Source: Saprospiraceae bacterium (GTDB lineage Bacteria > Bacteroidota > Bacteroidia > Chitinophagales > Saprospiraceae). Taken from it: DNA of 51,279 nucleotides. The notes under the pieces are model-generated. The model ran no database searches. It was not told the DNA's origin and saw nothing but the letters and a program-made list of their open reading frames with translations. The stretch spans positions 1 to 51,279 of the forward strand of contig JADLHT010000006.1 of the NCBI GenBank assembly GCA_020848695.1. The letters are read 5' to 3'. The position numbers and the translations under genes are program-made. Positions 8,715 through 17,542 of the stretch are shown one piece after another (the stretch's first letter is position 1; each line of letters opens with the position of its first letter).

Positions 8715-11700
8715 TTAATTCTTAACTAATAATTTCAAATTTCCATCATTAATGGCGACTAGAAATGCTTTCTTGGAATTGTCTTTTGGACCTACAGTCA
8801 GAGATACTATATCCCTTACATCCTGAGGAAGAAATATCCCCGATTCCTTAACACTGCTTGATAAAAAACTACCATTACCATCGTTCTTCAATAAGAGACC
8901 TATAGAATTATCTGCAACAGGTGTTTCGTATTCAGATGCAAACCAATTCCCGGCAATAATAATATCACTTTTACCATCACCAGTATAATCACTGAAAAGG
9001 ATTCCTTTAACAGGTGCAATTTGTGCTTCAGTTGGTAATGGTTTAATTTCAAACTGATCACCTTTGCGAAGCAAAAGTACACTGGCAAAATTGTCTGCCT
9101 TCAAATTTATAGCTTTGTTTAATTCATTACCAAGGATCTTTGTAATATCAGATTCAGCAAATTCACGATAAGTCGGAAACTTGTTGACTATATCCGGTAA
9201 TTGTTCTGAGGAACATTGCCTCCCCCTAATCGGCACCATTTTATCCTTCATATGTTTCGCTAAAAAAACATCATAAGTCGTATTACCATCAAAATCATTG
9301 GCAAAAACTTCAAATGGTTTTTCAGTGCTGGCATGAAATTTATAGTTCAATCCTAAATTTCCAACGATATAATCTTTCTGACCATCCTCATTGACATCTG
9401 CTTCGATAATTCTATTCCACCATCCTTTATTAGGACCTTGTATTGTATAACTTGTGCTGTCTTTAACAAACTTTCCATCTTTTTGAATCAAAAACGTTAT
9501 CGGCATCCATTCTCCAACAACTACTAGATCCGGTTTTTGATCATTGTTGACATCACTAACAACTGCATCAGTTACTAAACCCAACTTGTTCAAACTTGGA
9601 GCAATTTCCTGGCTGACATCTTTGAATGTTCCTTTATCATTACGTAAGATAAAACTATTGGAAGGATATGGGTAATAGTTGGGAATTACTCTTCCCCCAA
9701 CAAATATATCCTGATCACCATCCAGATCATAATCAAATGCCTTAACACACATGCCACTAATACCTACATTTGGTAAATTACCTTTTTTAAATTTACCTTT
9801 CCCATCATTCAGATACAATCGGTTGTTATAATATTCATAGTTAGCCGGAGCTTCAGTTCCACCACTAACAACATACAGATCTAAATCTCTATCATTATCT
9901 GCATCAAAAAATACTGCACCAACATCTTCATGAGATTTATCACCATCAAAAACCGGATTATTCAATTTATTGAATTTTAGATCTTTGTTTTGAATATAAA
10001 TACTTCCCGATTGGTTCTTAGCTCCTCCAACAAAAAAATCATCCATTCCATCACCATTAACATCAGCTACACACAATGCCGGACCATTTCTGGATAAACG
10101 ATGAGGCAAGAGGACCTGAATCTGAAAATCGTTAAATTCATTCTCTTTATGTTTAAATCCCGGTTGAATGGAGGATGATTGATCTGCGAATATTGCTGAC
10201 ACCTTTGAGGTTTCTGCAGGTTTGTCTATTGCATCTTTATAGGCGATGGTATAAACACTATTTGAAGGTACATTCTTTACAACCGTAATTTTACCATCAT
10301 TCCAATCGACAACGATCTCTTCTGCTTGCTTCTCCTGACCGATTCCAAAATGTAATATTGGCTCTACACTTGAAGCATATCCACGAACCATTTTAAATTG
10401 CTCAAACTGAGTTAATGATTTAGTCTTAACCGTAACTTTTGCCCCTAAACCGTTCAGGTTTTGTCCCGGTCCAGATAATTTAATACGAATTGAATTATTA
10501 TTTCCAATATTATTTTTCAAAATAAATGGCGCTTCATCCAGATTGTTTACTATAATTTCAAGATCGCCATCATTATCTAGATCTGCAGTTGCTGCACCTT
10601 GTGAAAGACTTTCTTTATTGAGACCCCAGGAATGAATATTATTACTGAATTTTAAATCACCCTGATTTTGATAAACATAATTTACAAGTTTAACAGTCGG
10701 ATAATATTTTAATAAATTCAAATCCACAGGAACAGGTTTGGATAAGTCTCTTGTACCAACATAGTCTTTAAATTGCAGATCCGCTTTTTTGATTGCATCG
10801 TTATCAAACACATCCCTCTTATAACCATTAGTAATATAGACATCCCTCTTACCATCATTATCCAGATCTGTAACCAATACTGACCAACTCCAATCCGTGC
10901 TTTTCATTCCTGTTAAATCAGCAACATCTGAGAACCATCCATTACCTCGATTTAAGTTGACAACATTCTGCATGTATTGCAGATTTGTATTTCCGGTTTT
11001 AAAAAACAAATCAAACACTTCGCCTCTGACCATTGGTGCCATACTTACTTTAGACCGCCAATAATCTTCTGGAAGCATTTCAACAGTCATAATATCTTCT
11101 AATCCATCTCCGTTCAAATCCATAATGTCTGTCCCCATAGAATAGAAAGGAGTATGATGGGTTATCTCACGAATACTTTCCAAAAAACCTTTTCCACCCT
11201 GATTCAAATAACAATAGTCATTCTCATTAAAATCATTCGCAAAATAAATATCCTGATATCCATCATTGTTTAAATCAGCTGTAGTAACTGAAAGTCCATA
11301 TCCGAAGCTCTCTCCAAATCCAAACTCCTTCGTAACATCGGTAAAACTTTGGTTACCGTTATTTCTATATAGCTTTGATCGAGTAATATAAGGTGCATTC
11401 TTTCTTCCCTGAACCACCTGTTCTACCAAAATTCCAAAAGCGTCTGGCCTATTTGATACGATAAGATCCAGGTCATGATCATTATCCATATCAAAAAAAT
11501 TAGCCATTATTGAATATGAAGTGTCAGCTAATCCATATTCTGTAGCCATATCTTTAAACTTCCCGTCTTTCTGATTAATGTACAATTGGTTGGCCCTTTC
11601 GCTGACAGATTCAGTAGTTGCTCCACGGCAGATATAAATATCAAGATAGCCATCTGAATTTACATCGGCCATACAGACACCTGAATGCCAGCCATGTCTA

Positions 11701-12068
11701 GCTTCTCCGATTCCTGAAGTCTGTGTAATGTCTTCAAACTTAAAATTGCCTTTGTTCAGGTACAGTCTGTCGGGCACCATGTTACCTACAAAATATAGAT
11801 CTGTTAAGCCATCATTGTTGATATCACCGGCTGCAACACCACCGCCATTATAAATATAATGAAATGTTAGAAAATTAAACTTTTCATCTTCTGTTAGCTG
11901 ATTAACAAAATTAATTCCGGCATTTGAAGGATTAACAAATTCGAATTTGCCATTGACAGTATTAGAATCTTTGTCAGAAGTAGATTTTTCTGATTGCTTG
12001 CAAGAATCAAGTACTACAATAAACAGAAAAACTGAAATGAATACAGAAGGAATATTAAATTTTTTCAT
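8715..12068 (-). CDS. VCBS/FG-GAP repeat lipoprotein with ASPIC/UnbV domain
   Basis: 1117 aa. A signal ending in LDSC predicts lipidation at Cys23. At least a dozen calcium-binding-type loops of the form DxNxDGxxD follow (for example DINNDGLTDLY, DVNSDGYLDIY, DLDNDGKRDVY, DVNGDGMDDFF), each with the hydrophobic strand of an FG-GAP blade, giving two beta-propellers. Between them, near residues 540-610, lies an ASPIC/UnbV segment (IRIKLSGPGQNLNGLGAKV and later LHFGIGQ). This CRTAC1-like architecture is abundant in Bacteroidota as outer-membrane or periplasmic proteins of unknown ligand. First gene of the operon; the TAAATTTG element at 12104-12097 is the likely promoter. Confidence 0.9.
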   Translation of the reverse strand: MKKFNIPSVFISVFLFIVVLDSCKQSEKSTSDKDSNTVNGKFEFVNPSNAGINFVNQLTEDEKFNFLTFHYIYNGGGVAAGDINNDGLTDLYFVGNMVPDRLYLNKGNFKFEDITQTSGIGEARHGWHSGVCMADVNSDGYLDIYICRGATTESVSERANQLYINQKDGKFKDMATEYGLADTSYSIMANFFDMDNDHDLDLIVSNRPDAFGILVEQVVQGRKNAPYITRSKLYRNNGNQSFTDVTKEFGFGESFGYGLSVTTADLNNDGYQDIYFANDFNENDYCYLNQGGKGFLESIREITHHTPFYSMGTDIMDLNGDGLEDIMTVEMLPEDYWRSKVSMAPMVRGEVFDLFFKTGNTNLQYMQNVVNLNRGNGWFSDVADLTGMKSTDWSWSVLVTDLDNDGKRDVYITNGYKRDVFDNDAIKKADLQFKDYVGTRDLSKPVPVDLNLLKYYPTVKLVNYVYQNQGDLKFSNNIHSWGLNKESLSQGAATADLDNDGDLEIIVNNLDEAPFILKNNIGNNNSIRIKLSGPGQNLNGLGAKVTVKTKSLTQFEQFKMVRGYASSVEPILHFGIGQEKQAEEIVVDWNDGKITVVKNVPSNSVYTIAYKDAIDKPAETSKVSAIFADQSSSIQPGFKHKENEFNDFQIQVLLPHRLSRNGPALCVADVNGDGMDDFFVGGAKNQSGSIYIQNKDLKFNKLNNPVFDGDKSHEDVGAVFFDADNDRDLDLYVVSGGTEAPANYEYYNNRLYLNDGKGKFKKGNLPNVGISGMCVKAFDYDLDGDQDIFVGGRVIPNYYPYPSNSFILRNDKGTFKDVSQEIAPSLNKLGLVTDAVVSDVNNDQKPDLVVVGEWMPITFLIQKDGKFVKDSTSYTIQGPNKGWWNRIIEADVNEDGQKDYIVGNLGLNYKFHASTEKPFEVFANDFDGNTTYDVFLAKHMKDKMVPIRGRQCSSEQLPDIVNKFPTYREFAESDITKILGNELNKAINLKADNFASVLLLRKGDQFEIKPLPTEAQIAPVKGILFSDYTGDGKSDIIIAGNWFASEYETPVADNSIGLLLKNDGNGSFLSSSVKESGIFLPQDVRDIVSLTVGPKDNSKKAFLVAINDGNLKLLVKN

Positions 12069-12096
12069 CTGAGCTTACCCGAAAATAAAGGGGCTG

Positions 12097-12104
12097 CAAA
12101 TTTA
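12097..12104 (-). promoter_or_regulatory. -7 element (TAAATTTG) of the exosortase operon
   Basis: An exact TAnnTTTG match on the minus strand, 28 nt before the ATG at 12068 and downstream of the 12172-12207 terminator. No TTG is found at the usual -33 spacing, so only half of the consensus is present. Confidence 0.45.
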
Positions 12105-12171
12105 GCAATAAAAGCTTAAGAAACAGTAACTTAATAGTTGTATTGACAATGTAAAATCGCTTTATAAAAAG

Positions 12172-12207
12172 AAAAAGCCGTGCGAAGATTATTCTGCACG
12201 GCTTTTT
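12172..12207 (-). terminator. Strong intrinsic terminator, symmetric
   Basis: Perfect 12-bp arms (AAAAAGCCGTGC at 12172-12183, GCACGGCTTTTT at 12196-12207) with a 12-nt loop. It has a U-run on both strands. It lies 15 nt past the stop of the small membrane protein gene, so it should end the 13247-12223 unit and separate it from the exosortase operon. Confidence 0.85.
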
Positions 12208-12222
12208 ATATTTAAAATGTGT

Positions 12223-12414
12223 TTATTTCTCTTTAAACAACATCAATACTTGAATTAGATAAGCGAGAATAGGTACAGCAACTATCATTCCTATGATATC
12301 GGCAGTTGTGTATTCTCTCCAAATCAGATAAATACCTACCCATCCGAGTATTGCTAATATTACAGCTATCCAAAAGGCTTTTTCAAATAAAGCCTTATTA
12401 AAAGGAAAATGCAT
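12223..12414 (-). CDS. Small two-helix membrane protein
   Basis: 63 aa with two hydrophobic helices (about 13-32 and 39-58) joined by a short charged turn (WREYTTAD). I do not recognise it. It starts 11 nt after the stop of the exosortase-substrate candidate, shares its terminator and so is probably co-transcribed with it. An accessory role in sorting or anchoring that protein is possible but rests on position only. Confidence 0.6.
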   Translation of the reverse strand: MHFPFNKALFEKAFWIAVILAILGWVGIYLIWREYTTADIIGMIVAVPILAYLIQVLMLFKEK

Positions 12415-12425
12415 AAGAAATAATC

Positions 12426-13247
12426 TTATACAGTAGCCTTTCTTCTTGATACGTTATAAACAGTAACGATACCTAGAGTAACAACGATAAGTCCAAATAG
12501 GAATAATCCCCATTGAGTCATTGTTGGAACCGGATTACCACCCAATTCAAGAGATGCGTTACGACAGATATTTACTCTAAGTGCTTGTTCCGGAGGTCCG
12601 GAGTTAGCAAGAAATGCGCAGCTAGCTTTTGGAGTCCAGTATGGACAAGCAACACCACCCCAAGCTCCAGCAGGCTGATATCTTACGTGAGCGGCAGTCC
12701 CGAATCCGGCACCTGTTCCATCCCATTCCCAACGGTTTGTTGCATTTTGAGTTGGTTCATTTGCGCCTACACAAGAAGACCAATAAGTGGTTCCGAAAGC
12801 AGGTCTGAAGTTATTAGCAAATTCAAGTGTAACAAGACCACCAACTTTATTTACAGAAGTTGTAGAAAACAGTTGAGCTCCAGGAGAAGTACCAACCTGA
12901 GTAAAAAACCTTACTTCCATAAAGTCAGGATCTCCAAATATCTGTTGACCAATATAGTCAATAGATACGATCTGTTGTCCTGAAACATTTGGTGAAGGAA
13001 CATTGAAATCCTGACACAATTCGACAGAAGCTCCTTGGCCTACGAAATTAGCATTTCTAGTTGAAACCAACCAGTTTCCATTGGCACCGAAACCCCAGCT
13101 TGGAAGTGCGATATCGCATCTTACAGCAGATTGAGTTGTATTCGGTGTTGAGAATCCTGAAAGGTCAGTTGCTGTCTGAGCGAATGCTGAAGAACCCAGG
13201 CAAGCTAAGAATAAGAGGTTAAGAATTTTGGATACCTTTTTCATCAT
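12426..13247 (-). CDS. Secreted protein with IPTL-CTERM-like exosortase sorting signal
   Basis: 273 aa. A signal peptide ends at AFA-Q (about residue 23). The mature domain (24-235) is rich in Trp, Gly, Asn and paired Cys (Cys44, VELCQDF, SSCVGA, VACPYW, KASCAF, NICRN), suggesting a disulfide-bonded beta fold; I do not recognise it. The tail has the three parts of an exosortase signal: VPTMTQWG at 240-247, a helix at 248-267 and RRK at 268-270. This is close to the IPTLxxWG motif of the IPTL-CTERM family (exosortase H substrates). GC is visibly higher than in neighbouring genes, in line with high expression. Start is ATG 13247 or the adjacent ATG 13244. Confidence 0.8.
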   Translation of the reverse strand: MMKKVSKILNLLFLACLGSSAFAQTATDLSGFSTPNTTQSAVRCDIALPSWGFGANGNWLVSTRNANFVGQGASVELCQDFNVPSPNVSGQQIVSIDYIGQQIFGDPDFMEVRFFTQVGTSPGAQLFSTTSVNKVGGLVTLEFANNFRPAFGTTYWSSCVGANEPTQNATNRWEWDGTGAGFGTAAHVRYQPAGAWGGVACPYWTPKASCAFLANSGPPEQALRVNICRNASLELGGNPVPTMTQWGLFLFGLIVVTLGIVTVYNVSRRKATV

Positions 13248-13621
13248 GATTTGGTTTAATTATTTAAATTTTAAATTAATGCTTCGTTACTATAAAAACA
13301 GCCATTCTGTCAAGAGCTTCATCTTTTTCAAATAGCTATATATATAATAGACAGACTTACGTCTACAAGTGCGAAAGTAGAGCTACTTACAGGTATGGTA
13401 TATACTAAATAGTTAGTAATTTTAATATAAAAAAATAATGCATATCTAAATTATTCTATATCAATTTTTTATAAAATTTATTTAGATTAAAATTATTAAA
13501 ATTTACTCCTTTAAGTAAAATTTTTAAATATATAAAATGGTGATATCATACGAACAAGACATTTAATTTATAACAAACTAATGTGCACTTATCTCATATT
13601 TTTATAATCCGACTTATAAAG
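13248..13621. other. AT-rich intergenic region upstream of the sorting-signal gene
   Basis: No coding frame is visible. It must hold the promoter of the 13247 gene, but I find no exact TAnnTTTG on the minus strand. Short inverted repeats are present, for example AAGTAG/CTACTT at 13375-13388 and TAGAC/GTCTA around 13359-13374; they could form hairpins in a long 5' leader. Nothing else recognised. Confidence 0.4.
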
Positions 13622-13706
13622 CGGAGGAAGAGGGATTCGAACCCCCGGACCTGTTACAGTCAACGGTTTTCAAGACCGCCGCGATCGACCACTCTGCCAT
13701 TCCTCC
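13622..13706 (-). tRNA. tRNA-Ser (UGA)
   Basis: 85 nt class II tRNA with a long variable arm. The acceptor stem GGAGGAA/TTCCTCC is perfect, the T loop reads GGTTCGAATCC and the anticodon loop CTTGAAA carries TGA at 13672-13670. CCA is not encoded. An exact TAGATTTG (13791-13784, minus strand) about 78 nt upstream is a possible promoter. Confidence 0.95.
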
Positions 13707-13877
13707 TTTAGAGCTTTAATCAACTTAGGACTAAATAGACCCTTGTTTAATAATTATACTGCTTCATTTTTCAAAAGCGGTCGCAAATCTAAGGTAATTT
13801 CTTTGATCATGGCTTAACTTATTTGGTTTTTCAATATTATTTTAGCTACAATAGGTTATATTATTCGCCGTCTGTTT

Positions 13878-13885
13878 TACTTTTG
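13878..13885 (+). promoter_or_regulatory. -7 element (TACTTTTG) for tRNA-His
   Basis: An exact TAnnTTTG match ending 14 nt before the mature tRNA 5' end, which would give a leader of under 10 nt. No TTG at the -33 position. Confidence 0.5.
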
Positions 13886-13899
13886 CAATTCTTTAGACG

Positions 13900-13973
13900 G
13901 TGGTTGTAGCTCAGTTGGTTAGAGCATCGGGTTGTGGTTCCGAGGGTCGTGGGTTCGAATCCCATCATCCACC
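13900..13973 (+). tRNA. tRNA-His (GUG)
   Basis: The anticodon GTG sits at 13934-13936 in the loop TTGTGGT; the T loop reads GGGTTCGAATCCC. G13899 can serve as the extra G(-1) paired with C13973, as expected of tRNA-His. The acceptor stem has one U-U mismatch at position 5-68. CCA is not encoded. Confidence 0.94.
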
Positions 13974-14233
13974 CTTTCTTCACGGGTATTTTCCATACTT
14001 TTCTTTGATTGATAGAAGACCTTAAAAAGATCTAAGTTTTACTATTTATTAATTAACCAATGCTCGTAGTATGCAAGGAAACTATTTGTCTAAAATAAAA
14101 TTTAAATATATTTAATATGTAATTAATTATATATCAATATTTTATTGATACTTTATGTACTAATTTATAATTTCTTTTTGCAGTTCAATCTTGTTTAAAT
14201 CATAACAGAAATGAAAACGAATATTACCCAATA
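13974..14233. other. AT-rich gap after tRNA-His
   Basis: No gene is visible. A perfect 8-bp inverted repeat (TATCAATA 14132-14139, TATTGATA 14143-14150) lies about 85 nt past the stop of the minus-strand methyltransferase and could act as a weak terminator. Confidence 0.3.
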
Positions 14234-14962
14234 TCATTTGTGAACTTCAAAACAAACCTGATAGAAATTATTTACGGCAGCAACAGGTTCTGCTCTGATA
14301 TAAAAATTCCGGGTGAATTCATCATGGGCTTTAAATTCATGCATGGCAACATTGAATTCATCATATAATATTAAATCACCTTCTTTAAGAAACGGATAAA
14401 GCTGTGACAAACTAAAAATTGTAGCGCTGTACAAATCTGCATCCATGTGAATTATCTTCCTTGATTCAGAATTTAATAGAAGTAAATGTGTATTGATAAA
14501 TGTCGTTAAAGTATTCTGAAACAATCCGGGAACAAAACTTGCTCTGTTATCAGACAGCTCCGGAATAGTAAATGACATGGATCCTTGACCGAAGCTTCCC
14601 CATTTTTCAGGTAAGCCTTCAAAAGTGTCAAAACCAAAAAACCTTGAGTCTTGATTTGAATTTTTTTCAAGCCACCATTTAAAAGATGCACCTGAGGCAA
14701 CACCAAACTCTATATAACAAATCGCTTGTCCATGCAAATTATATTTTTTTAAAATTTGATTGTATAAGTTATATCGTTTATTATAATTCCTAAATGGACT
14801 ATAGAAATCACAAAATTCTATTTTACTCTTGTTCTTCCAAATCCAAAGAACAAGCTTATTATAGTAATAGACAAATCCAAAGAACTTTTCAAATGGTAGC
14901 AAAACCAGAGTCAAAGGGAATGCAATTAATGCATCCTTACAAAACTTAATGAGCCTCAACAT
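14234..14962 (-). CDS. TylF/macrocin-O-methyltransferase-like SAM methyltransferase
   Basis: I prefer the ATG at 14962 (MLRLIKFCKD, 242 aa); a GTG at 15088 would add 42 residues. After a hydrophobic N-terminal segment (IAFPLTLVLLPFEKFFGF), the Rossmann core shows YIEFGVASGASFKWW as SAM motif I, FFGFDTFEGLPEKWG as the TylF-type acidic loop, and IHMDADLYSATIFSL followed by LILYDEFN as the metal and substrate region. The TylF family methylates sugar hydroxyls, and in this setting (next to polysaccharide genes) a glycan is the likely substrate. It is transcribed away from the neighbouring methyltransferase at 15133. Confidence 0.82.
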   Translation of the reverse strand: MLRLIKFCKDALIAFPLTLVLLPFEKFFGFVYYYNKLVLWIWKNKSKIEFCDFYSPFRNYNKRYNLYNQILKKYNLHGQAICYIEFGVASGASFKWWLEKNSNQDSRFFGFDTFEGLPEKWGSFGQGSMSFTIPELSDNRASFVPGLFQNTLTTFINTHLLLLNSESRKIIHMDADLYSATIFSLSQLYPFLKEGDLILYDEFNVAMHEFKAHDEFTRNFYIRAEPVAAVNNFYQVCFEVHK

Positions 14963-15075
14963 ATAAGGGTCAAAGATAAGTATATCAAGATACTTTAATA
15001 ATTCAACATCAATTGAGCCAGAATATAAAATCAAATGCTTAAATCTTATAGACAAAATAAGGATTAACACCCGTC

Positions 15076-15106
15076 TTGCTATTGTCACTAATTATATTCA
15101 CCTTTG
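15076..15106 (+). promoter_or_regulatory. Candidate promoter of the 15133 methyltransferase
   Basis: TTG (15076-15078), 20 nt, CACCTTTG (15099-15106): one mismatch from the TTG-N20-TAnnTTTG form. It would place the transcript start about 20 nt before the ATG at 15133. Confidence 0.45.
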
Positions 15107-15132
15107 CAATCCATAAAAAAATTAAACTTTTT

Positions 15133-15915
15133 ATGCAAAGCAGACACTCAGACAGAGCCCGTTATTTTGAAGAACAAGGAATTACAACAACTAACTATGT
15201 TATTCCCTATATTGATTCTATTAAAAAAATAAGGCCTGAATCTTTGGTGCTGGAAGTTGGCTGTGGCGAGGGAGGCAATTTAAAGCCTTTTCTCGATCGG
15301 GGACTGAAAGTCTATGGAATTGAACTACTTACTAATCAGTTTATTCAAGCTAAGAAATTTTATCAGGATCATACTTTCCATCATAATCTACATCTCTTTA
15401 ATTCTAACATCTATGAAATACAAGCCAATAACTTACCGTCGTTTGATATTATTTTTCTAAAAGATGTGATTGAGCATATTCCAAATCAGCTTAAACTATT
15501 GTCACATCTTAAACAATTTCTAAAACCTGATGGAATTATTTTTTTTGGATTTCCACCTTGGCGAATGCCCTTCGGCGGACATCAACAGGTCTGTAAATCC
15601 ATTCTAAGTAAGATTCCCTATTTTCATTTATTTCCAAAGGGCTTATACCGCTTTATTCTAAAAATTTTCAATGAAGACAAAGAGGCAATTAAAGAATTTA
15701 TGGAAGTTAAAGATACAGGATTAAGCATTAATCACTTTCATGATATTATCAGTAAGAATAATTATAAAATCCTTAAAGAAACATACTGGTTTATAAACCC
15801 AAATTATCAAATTAAATTTGGTTTAAAACCTAGGAAATTACCCAAATTATTAAGAATTCCATGGCTCTGTGATTTTTATACAACTGCAATTTATTGTCTC
15901 ATTTCAAAAAAATAA
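15133..15915 (+). CDS. Class I SAM-dependent methyltransferase
   Basis: 260 aa from the ATG at 15133 (MQSRHSDRARYFEEQG); a TTG at 15076 would only add a non-conserved leader that overlaps the promoter. Motif I is VLEVGCGEGG, followed by GLKVYGIEL and the post-core IIFLKDVIEHIPN, where the E-H pair resembles UbiG/UbiE-like and sugar or lipid methyltransferases. The substrate cannot be told. Divergent from the TylF-like gene, at the edge of the polysaccharide block. Confidence 0.82.
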   Translation: MQSRHSDRARYFEEQGITTTNYVIPYIDSIKKIRPESLVLEVGCGEGGNLKPFLDRGLKVYGIELLTNQFIQAKKFYQDHTFHHNLHLFNSNIYEIQANNLPSFDIIFLKDVIEHIPNQLKLLSHLKQFLKPDGIIFFGFPPWRMPFGGHQQVCKSILSKIPYFHLFPKGLYRFILKIFNEDKEAIKEFMEVKDTGLSINHFHDIISKNNYKILKETYWFINPNYQIKFGLKPRKLPKLLRIPWLCDFYTTAIYCLISKK

Positions 15916-16309
15916 ACTGATAAAAATCATTCTTCAATTCTCGGATTTTATATTCTATTACAGAATCCTGTTTAGCTTATATAAAAAGTGAAAGTAATTA
16001 AGCCAAAAGATTTAAATATGTGTAAATTGCAACAAAAATATATCTAAGGTGTCGTTAACAAACTACAGTTTAGAAAATAATGAATACCATTTTTTACTTA
16101 ATAAGCATGAAAGATAAAATGTAGGTTGAAAGTTTACACCTTCATTAAATTTTAATTTAAGAAAACCAATTTAATTACTCGCTACTAAATTTCTATAGAA
16201 TTGATCAATTTCCAAAAGAATCGAATTTTTTCTAGGAATAGATTATTTTTGGGTGCTTATAAATAAGAATAACAATCAAATTAGAAAAACGATTCATTTT
16301 ATAAACATT
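15916..16309. other. AT-rich intergenic region with a -7 element
   Basis: No coding frame recognised. An exact TATTTTTG lies at 16244-16251, about 60 nt before the ATG at 16310, and is the best promoter candidate for the pentapeptide-repeat gene. No -33 TTG at proper spacing. Confidence 0.35.
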
Positions 16310-17536
16310 ATGATCAAAAATAAATCTAAATACTTAATTCCAATAGTCTCTTCAATTATAATTGGCTATATTATGGGGTTCCTCAAAGTACCTTATATTA
16401 AAGCTCAAAATGAATTTTGGCTAGGAATTGGATTGACTTTATTTATAATAATATTAGTCTCATTCATATTCCCAAATTTAATTTTTAAAATATTAAAAAT
16501 AAATTCTGATTCGGACAATTGTAGAATAAATTATAAAAATAATTGGTATCTAATTAGCATAATTATACTCATCATCTACATAATCTTTCTACAGATTAAA
16601 GAAATAAACGGTAGCTTAAAACTAAACTCTGAATACAGTAATAATATTGCATGGAACAGATCTTTTGTAAAAGATGATCAAAAAAACAAATTTGCGCTTT
16701 TAAGCAGTTTAATATCAGTATTAGACAAATCGAAACCTAATAATGACACACTAAAAAAATTTATAAAAGAACAGATATTAGCAATAAGTTCATCATTACA
16801 TGTATATAATACGAAGGAATTAGATTATAATGATTCAATAAGCCTAAGTGTTGAAAAAGGAATTCTATTACAAGCATTATTACATTGTGAATTTGATAGT
16901 ACTGACTTTAGTGTGTTGAAAAATAATATTAGTTTTGATGGCGCTAATTTGGAAAATGCTGATCTACGAAAATTTGATTTATCAGGCATTAACTTAAACA
17001 GAGCTAACTTACAAAATGCCAATTTAGAATTTACAAAATTTAATAATGCTCAAATAAGTGGTTCGAATTTTCGTGGAGCTAATTTAAGAGGCGCTAGCTT
17101 TATAAAAGCAAATTTAATTAAGGCAAAAATGAATTGGGTAAATTTAATTGATGGAAATTTACAATATGCAAATCTTGACAGTACTGATTTAACAAATTCG
17201 CAATTTATAAATGCAGATTTCTCAAATGCAATAATTATTTATGCAAACTTAGCCAATGCGATATTTGATAAAGCAAATTTACTTGAATGTTTAGTTGTTT
17301 CGTGTGATTTAAAAAATACAAGATTTAACAAGGCGTACTTAGTAAATTCTAAAATCAGTCATTCTTATATTGCATTGGCAGAATTTGATAGTGCAATAGT
17401 TGGTAAAAATTGGATGGATCAAATAACAGAATATGGCGATAAAGGCGTTAATGAAATTAAAACAAAATACAATATTGACTGTTACAACCATTCAAATGTT
17501 GATTCAATAAATTGTACCTTAATAAAAATAAAATAA
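16310..17536 (+). CDS. Membrane-anchored pentapeptide-repeat protein
   Basis: 408 aa from the ATG at 16310; a GTG at 16253 is the longer alternative. Three hydrophobic helices lie in the first 105 residues (around 12-32, 38-62 and 80-98). From about residue 205 to 375 there are roughly 30 A(D/N)Lxx-type repeats (for example ANLENADLRKF, ANLRGASFIKA, ANLANAIFDKA), which fold as a right-handed square beta-helix. The family has no single function; some members mimic DNA, others are membrane effectors or scaffolds. The gene is very AT-rich (Asn, Ile, Lys heavy), more so than the flanking polysaccharide genes. It converges on the next gene with 6 nt between stops. Confidence 0.82.
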   Translation: MIKNKSKYLIPIVSSIIIGYIMGFLKVPYIKAQNEFWLGIGLTLFIIILVSFIFPNLIFKILKINSDSDNCRINYKNNWYLISIIILIIYIIFLQIKEINGSLKLNSEYSNNIAWNRSFVKDDQKNKFALLSSLISVLDKSKPNNDTLKKFIKEQILAISSSLHVYNTKELDYNDSISLSVEKGILLQALLHCEFDSTDFSVLKNNISFDGANLENADLRKFDLSGINLNRANLQNANLEFTKFNNAQISGSNFRGANLRGASFIKANLIKAKMNWVNLIDGNLQYANLDSTDLTNSQFINADFSNAIIIYANLANAIFDKANLLECLVVSCDLKNTRFNKAYLVNSKISHSYIALAEFDSAIVGKNWMDQITEYGDKGVNEIKTKYNIDCYNHSNVDSINCTLIKIK

Positions 17537-17542
17537 TAGTTA

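Noticed and set aside
12513-12983. 156-codon frame opposite the sorting-signal gene
   Set aside because: It is the antisense shadow of a gene with clear signal peptide and tail; its product is Ser/Cys/Arg-rich with no domain.
13622-13973. tRNA pair as an integration site
   Set aside because: No integrase gene and no direct repeat of a tRNA 3' end was found nearby.
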